DNA from: an uncultured Clostridia bacterium
GTDB taxonomy: Bacteria; Bacillota; Clostridia; TANB77; CAG-508
Reading direction: 5' to 3'
NCBI GenBank assembly: GCA_944387435.1
Contig: CALXEW010000004.1
Coordinates: forward strand, 25,224-89,223
Length of the DNA: 64,000 nt
Shown: positions 62,436 through 64,000 of the stretch, in pieces
How the letters are laid out: every line of letters begins with the position of its first letter
How positions within the stretch are numbered: position 1 is the stretch's first letter
Program-made: the position numbers and the translations under genes
Notes under the pieces: model-generated
What the model saw: the letters and a program-made list of their open reading frames with translations, nothing else
Databases searched by the model: none
Told to the model about the DNA's origin: nothing

Positions 62436-63815
62436 ATGAAATTAAGTAAAAAAAAGAAAAATATTATAATTGTTGTATTTATTATTATTTTAATATTGCT
62501 AGCATTTTTTCTTATGGTATTTAATGGATATATTATACCAACTAAGTTAGAAGCGGAAAAGTATGAGGTAAGAGGAGTAGATGTATCTGAATACCAAGGA
62601 GAAGTAGATTGGGATAGAATAAAAGACCAAGGAATTAGTTTTTCATTTATAAAAGCAACAGAAGGAAGCAAAAGTAAAGATAAGTATTTCGATAATAATT
62701 TTAAAAAACTAAAAAGTATGGATATGTTACTAGGTGTTTATCATTTTTTTAGTTTTGAAAGTACAGGAGAACAACAAGCACAAAATTATATAAATACAGT
62801 TGGTTATGTGGAGAATGATGATAGTATATTCATTCCAATAGTAGATGTTGAATATTATGGGGATTACAAAAAAGCAAAGCCATATAAAGAAAGTGTAATA
62901 GAAGAGTTACAAGAAATGCTAGATAGATTAGAAAGTACATATAGGGTAAAACCAATGATTTATACTACTATGGAATTTTATGACTATTATATAGATGGGA
63001 ATTTTTCTGATTATGATATATGGATTAGAGATATAATTACAAAACCTACTTTAGAAAATAGAGACTGGAAATTTTGGCAATATACGGGAAAAGGAAGGTT
63101 AAATGGTTATAGCGGAGAAGAAAAGTTTATAGATTTAAATGTATTTAGTGGTTCTAAGGAAGATTTTGATAAGTTTATAGAAAGTAAAAAACAAGAAAAG
63201 AAAGATAATTTTACTAAAGAAGAACAAGAAGAAATAGAAAGAAAAGAAAATACAATAACATCAGAATATAGAGCACTTGTAAAAAATATAGAAGGAAATA
63301 CTTATACAGTAGAGACAGATGAAGCAGAAACATTAAAGGTAGTTTTAACTGATGACTTGGAAGTTATTAATAGAAGAACAGAAGAAAGTTTCAATATTAG
63401 TGATATAAAAGTAAATGACAAATTAGATTTCGAACATGTATATGAAAGACAAGGTGAAGTTGTATTTACTGAAGGCTCAAAAGTGTATGTTATAAGGAAT
63501 ATACATGGAGATGAACTTAAACATGAGCTAATAAAAGGGGAAATAGATTTTGATTTAGAAGATATAACAAAAAGTGGAGATAATTATATTTTAAAAGGAC
63601 AGATGGTAGATTGGTATTATACTACTGATGAAGAAGAAACGGAGAAATTTGAATTAGAAATTGTAGTAAATAATAATACACAAATATTAGGAGTAACAGG
63701 AAATCCTGAGTCACAATTTTATCTTTTAACTAATACACTTTATATAACATTTGACAAAAATGAAATGAAAAATGGAAAGCTAGTTGCTACAAATATTGAA
63801 ATGATGGGGTGTTAA
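62436..63815 (+). CDS. Membrane-anchored GH25 lysozyme
   Basis: 459 residues from ATG 62436 (the in-frame GTG 62427 is part of AGGTGA). An N-terminal signal anchor (NIIIVVFIIILILLAFFLMVF) is followed by a GH25 muramidase domain: RGVDVSEYQGEVDWDRIKDQGISFSFIKATEG (catalytic Asp), FIPIVDVEYYG (Asp/Glu pair), IWIRDIITKPTLENRDWKFWQYTGKGRLNGYSG and FIDLNVF. The C-terminal 200 residues (from ITSEYRALVKNIEGNTYTVETDE) are a beta-rich extension of unknown role. It cleaves peptidoglycan and follows the BlaI/BlaR1-like pair, a plausible output of that sensor. Confidence 0.88.
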   Translation: MKLSKKKKNIIIVVFIIILILLAFFLMVFNGYIIPTKLEAEKYEVRGVDVSEYQGEVDWDRIKDQGISFSFIKATEGSKSKDKYFDNNFKKLKSMDMLLGVYHFFSFESTGEQQAQNYINTVGYVENDDSIFIPIVDVEYYGDYKKAKPYKESVIEELQEMLDRLESTYRVKPMIYTTMEFYDYYIDGNFSDYDIWIRDIITKPTLENRDWKFWQYTGKGRLNGYSGEEKFIDLNVFSGSKEDFDKFIESKKQEKKDNFTKEEQEEIERKENTITSEYRALVKNIEGNTYTVETDEAETLKVVLTDDLEVINRRTEESFNISDIKVNDKLDFEHVYERQGEVVFTEGSKVYVIRNIHGDELKHELIKGEIDFDLEDITKSGDNYILKGQMVDWYYTTDEEETEKFELEIVVNNNTQILGVTGNPESQFYLLTNTLYITFDKNEMKNGKLVATNIEMMGC

Positions 63816-63817
63816 AT

Positions 63818-63913
63818 ATGGTAAATTTAAATGAAACAAAAATAGATAATTTAAAGGATTTTGATTGGAATAAATATTTTGAAATAAGGCAACCGCAATC
63901 CCATTGGCTTTAG
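63818..63913 (+). pseudogene. Interrupted or partial ORF at the right edge
   Basis: ATG 63818 overlaps the region just after the lysozyme stop. The frame codes for MVNLNETKIDNLKDFDWNKY, FEI and a few more residues, then runs into the GC-rich hairpin at 63888 and stops at TAG 63911. The coding character (acidic, Asn-rich, native) ends at the hairpin, so the gene seems to be cut by an insertion; its remainder would lie beyond the window. Confidence 0.5.
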
Positions 63914-64000
63914 ACGATGGGTCGAGGTTGCCAAAAGTATATTTCCCATGTTATACTATCGTTATGAATGAATGGAAAATCAAAAAGCATGAAAAAATAT
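63888..64000 (+). mobile_element. Probable IS200/IS605-type element end (runs off the window)
   Basis: GGCAACC (63888-63894) pairs with GGTTGCC (63926-63932) and inside it CCCAT (63900-63904) with ATGGG (63917-63921), loop TGGCTTTAGACG. Such subterminal imperfect hairpins mark the ends of IS200/IS605 transposons, which have no terminal inverted repeats. TTGCCA and TATACT (63952-63957) form a promoter and an ORF starts at 63964. The transposase itself is beyond the window, so the call rests on the hairpin and on the interrupted ORF. Confidence 0.5.
63964..64000 (+). CDS. Start of an ORF inside the putative IS element (partial)
   Basis: ATG 63964 begins MNEWKIKKHEKI and continues past the window. 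No ribosome site of note. It may be the transposase (TnpA or TnpB) of the element; twelve residues are too few to assign. Confidence 0.3.
   Translation, partial: MNEWKIKKHEKI

Overview
The window is a low-GC (by eye roughly 28-30%), AT-rich chromosome segment of a Gram-positive, endospore-forming Clostridia-type bacterium. The evidence is a SpoIIP-like gene, class D sortase, BlaI/BlaR1 pair, Wzy/Wzx/Wzz exopolysaccharide locus, der-plsY-gpsA run, A-type RNase P RNA, AGGAGG ribosome sites and heavy use of AGA for arginine. The prepilin-like proteins with a KGITLIALVITIIVLLILAG leader resemble those of uncultured gut Clostridia (inference from memory). No tRNA, 16S/23S rRNA, CRISPR array or prophage was seen.

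Main finding: nine genes (acyl-CoA ligase, DnaQ-like exonuclease, 2-hydroxyacid dehydrogenase, beta-helix protein, a cohesin protein, SpoIIP, der, gpsA, blaR1-like) are each split by what looks like a +1 frameshift, ten sites in all. At every site the in-frame codon is CGG, and skipping its C (reading GGN, glycine) restores the conserved protein. In my by-eye scan no other gene of native composition has an in-frame CGG; the only CGG codons that must be arginine are in two GC-richer, apparently imported genes (8186-9390). The simplest reading is that CGG is unassigned here, and CGGN is decoded as a four-base glycine codon or by an obligatory +1 shift. der and gpsA are normally essential, so the event should be efficient. 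The split genes are annotated below as single genes.

Layout. 1-4.0 kb: end of an acidic coiled-coil protein gene and an ABC exporter. 4.1-5.5 kb: a 20-codon ORF with an (AC)n tract before a terminator, then a prepilin/FGE-like surface protein. 5.6-8.0 kb: cca and metK. 8.05-9.46 kb: two GC-rich, single-gene cassettes that look like divergent homologues. 9.45-15.2 kb: DUF1836, acyl-CoA ligase, DUF1064, exonuclease, RNA m5C methyltransferase, ECF sigma and an anti-sigma with an FtsX-like ectodomain. 15.6-18.2 kb: surface protein, class D sortase, membrane protein, VanZ. 18.5-32.5 kb: exopolysaccharide synthesis and export. 32.6-36.1 kb: a dockerin-tailed LRR protein and two LPxAG-anchored cohesin proteins. 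36.4-38.6 kb: PD-(D/E)XK-like and HIRAN-type genes, possibly defensive. 38.8-42.8 kb: Wzz, BY-kinase, PHP phosphatase, glmM. 43.3-55.9 kb: housekeeping genes (spoIIP, pgi, thioesterase, a second prepilin/FGE protein, pyk, der, plsY, gpsA, dtd). 55.9-57.3 kb: small GC-richer genes around rnpB. 57.3-63.8 kb: hydrolases, blaI/blaR1-like sensor pair, GH25 lysozyme. At the right edge a new ORF is cut by what looks like an IS200/IS605-type end.

How the genes connect: sortase, LPxAG cohesins and the dockerin-LRR protein make a plausible cell-surface display system; the two exopolysaccharide blocks supply sugar synthesis, assembly, flipping and phospho-control; der-plsY-gpsA links ribosome assembly with phospholipid precursors.
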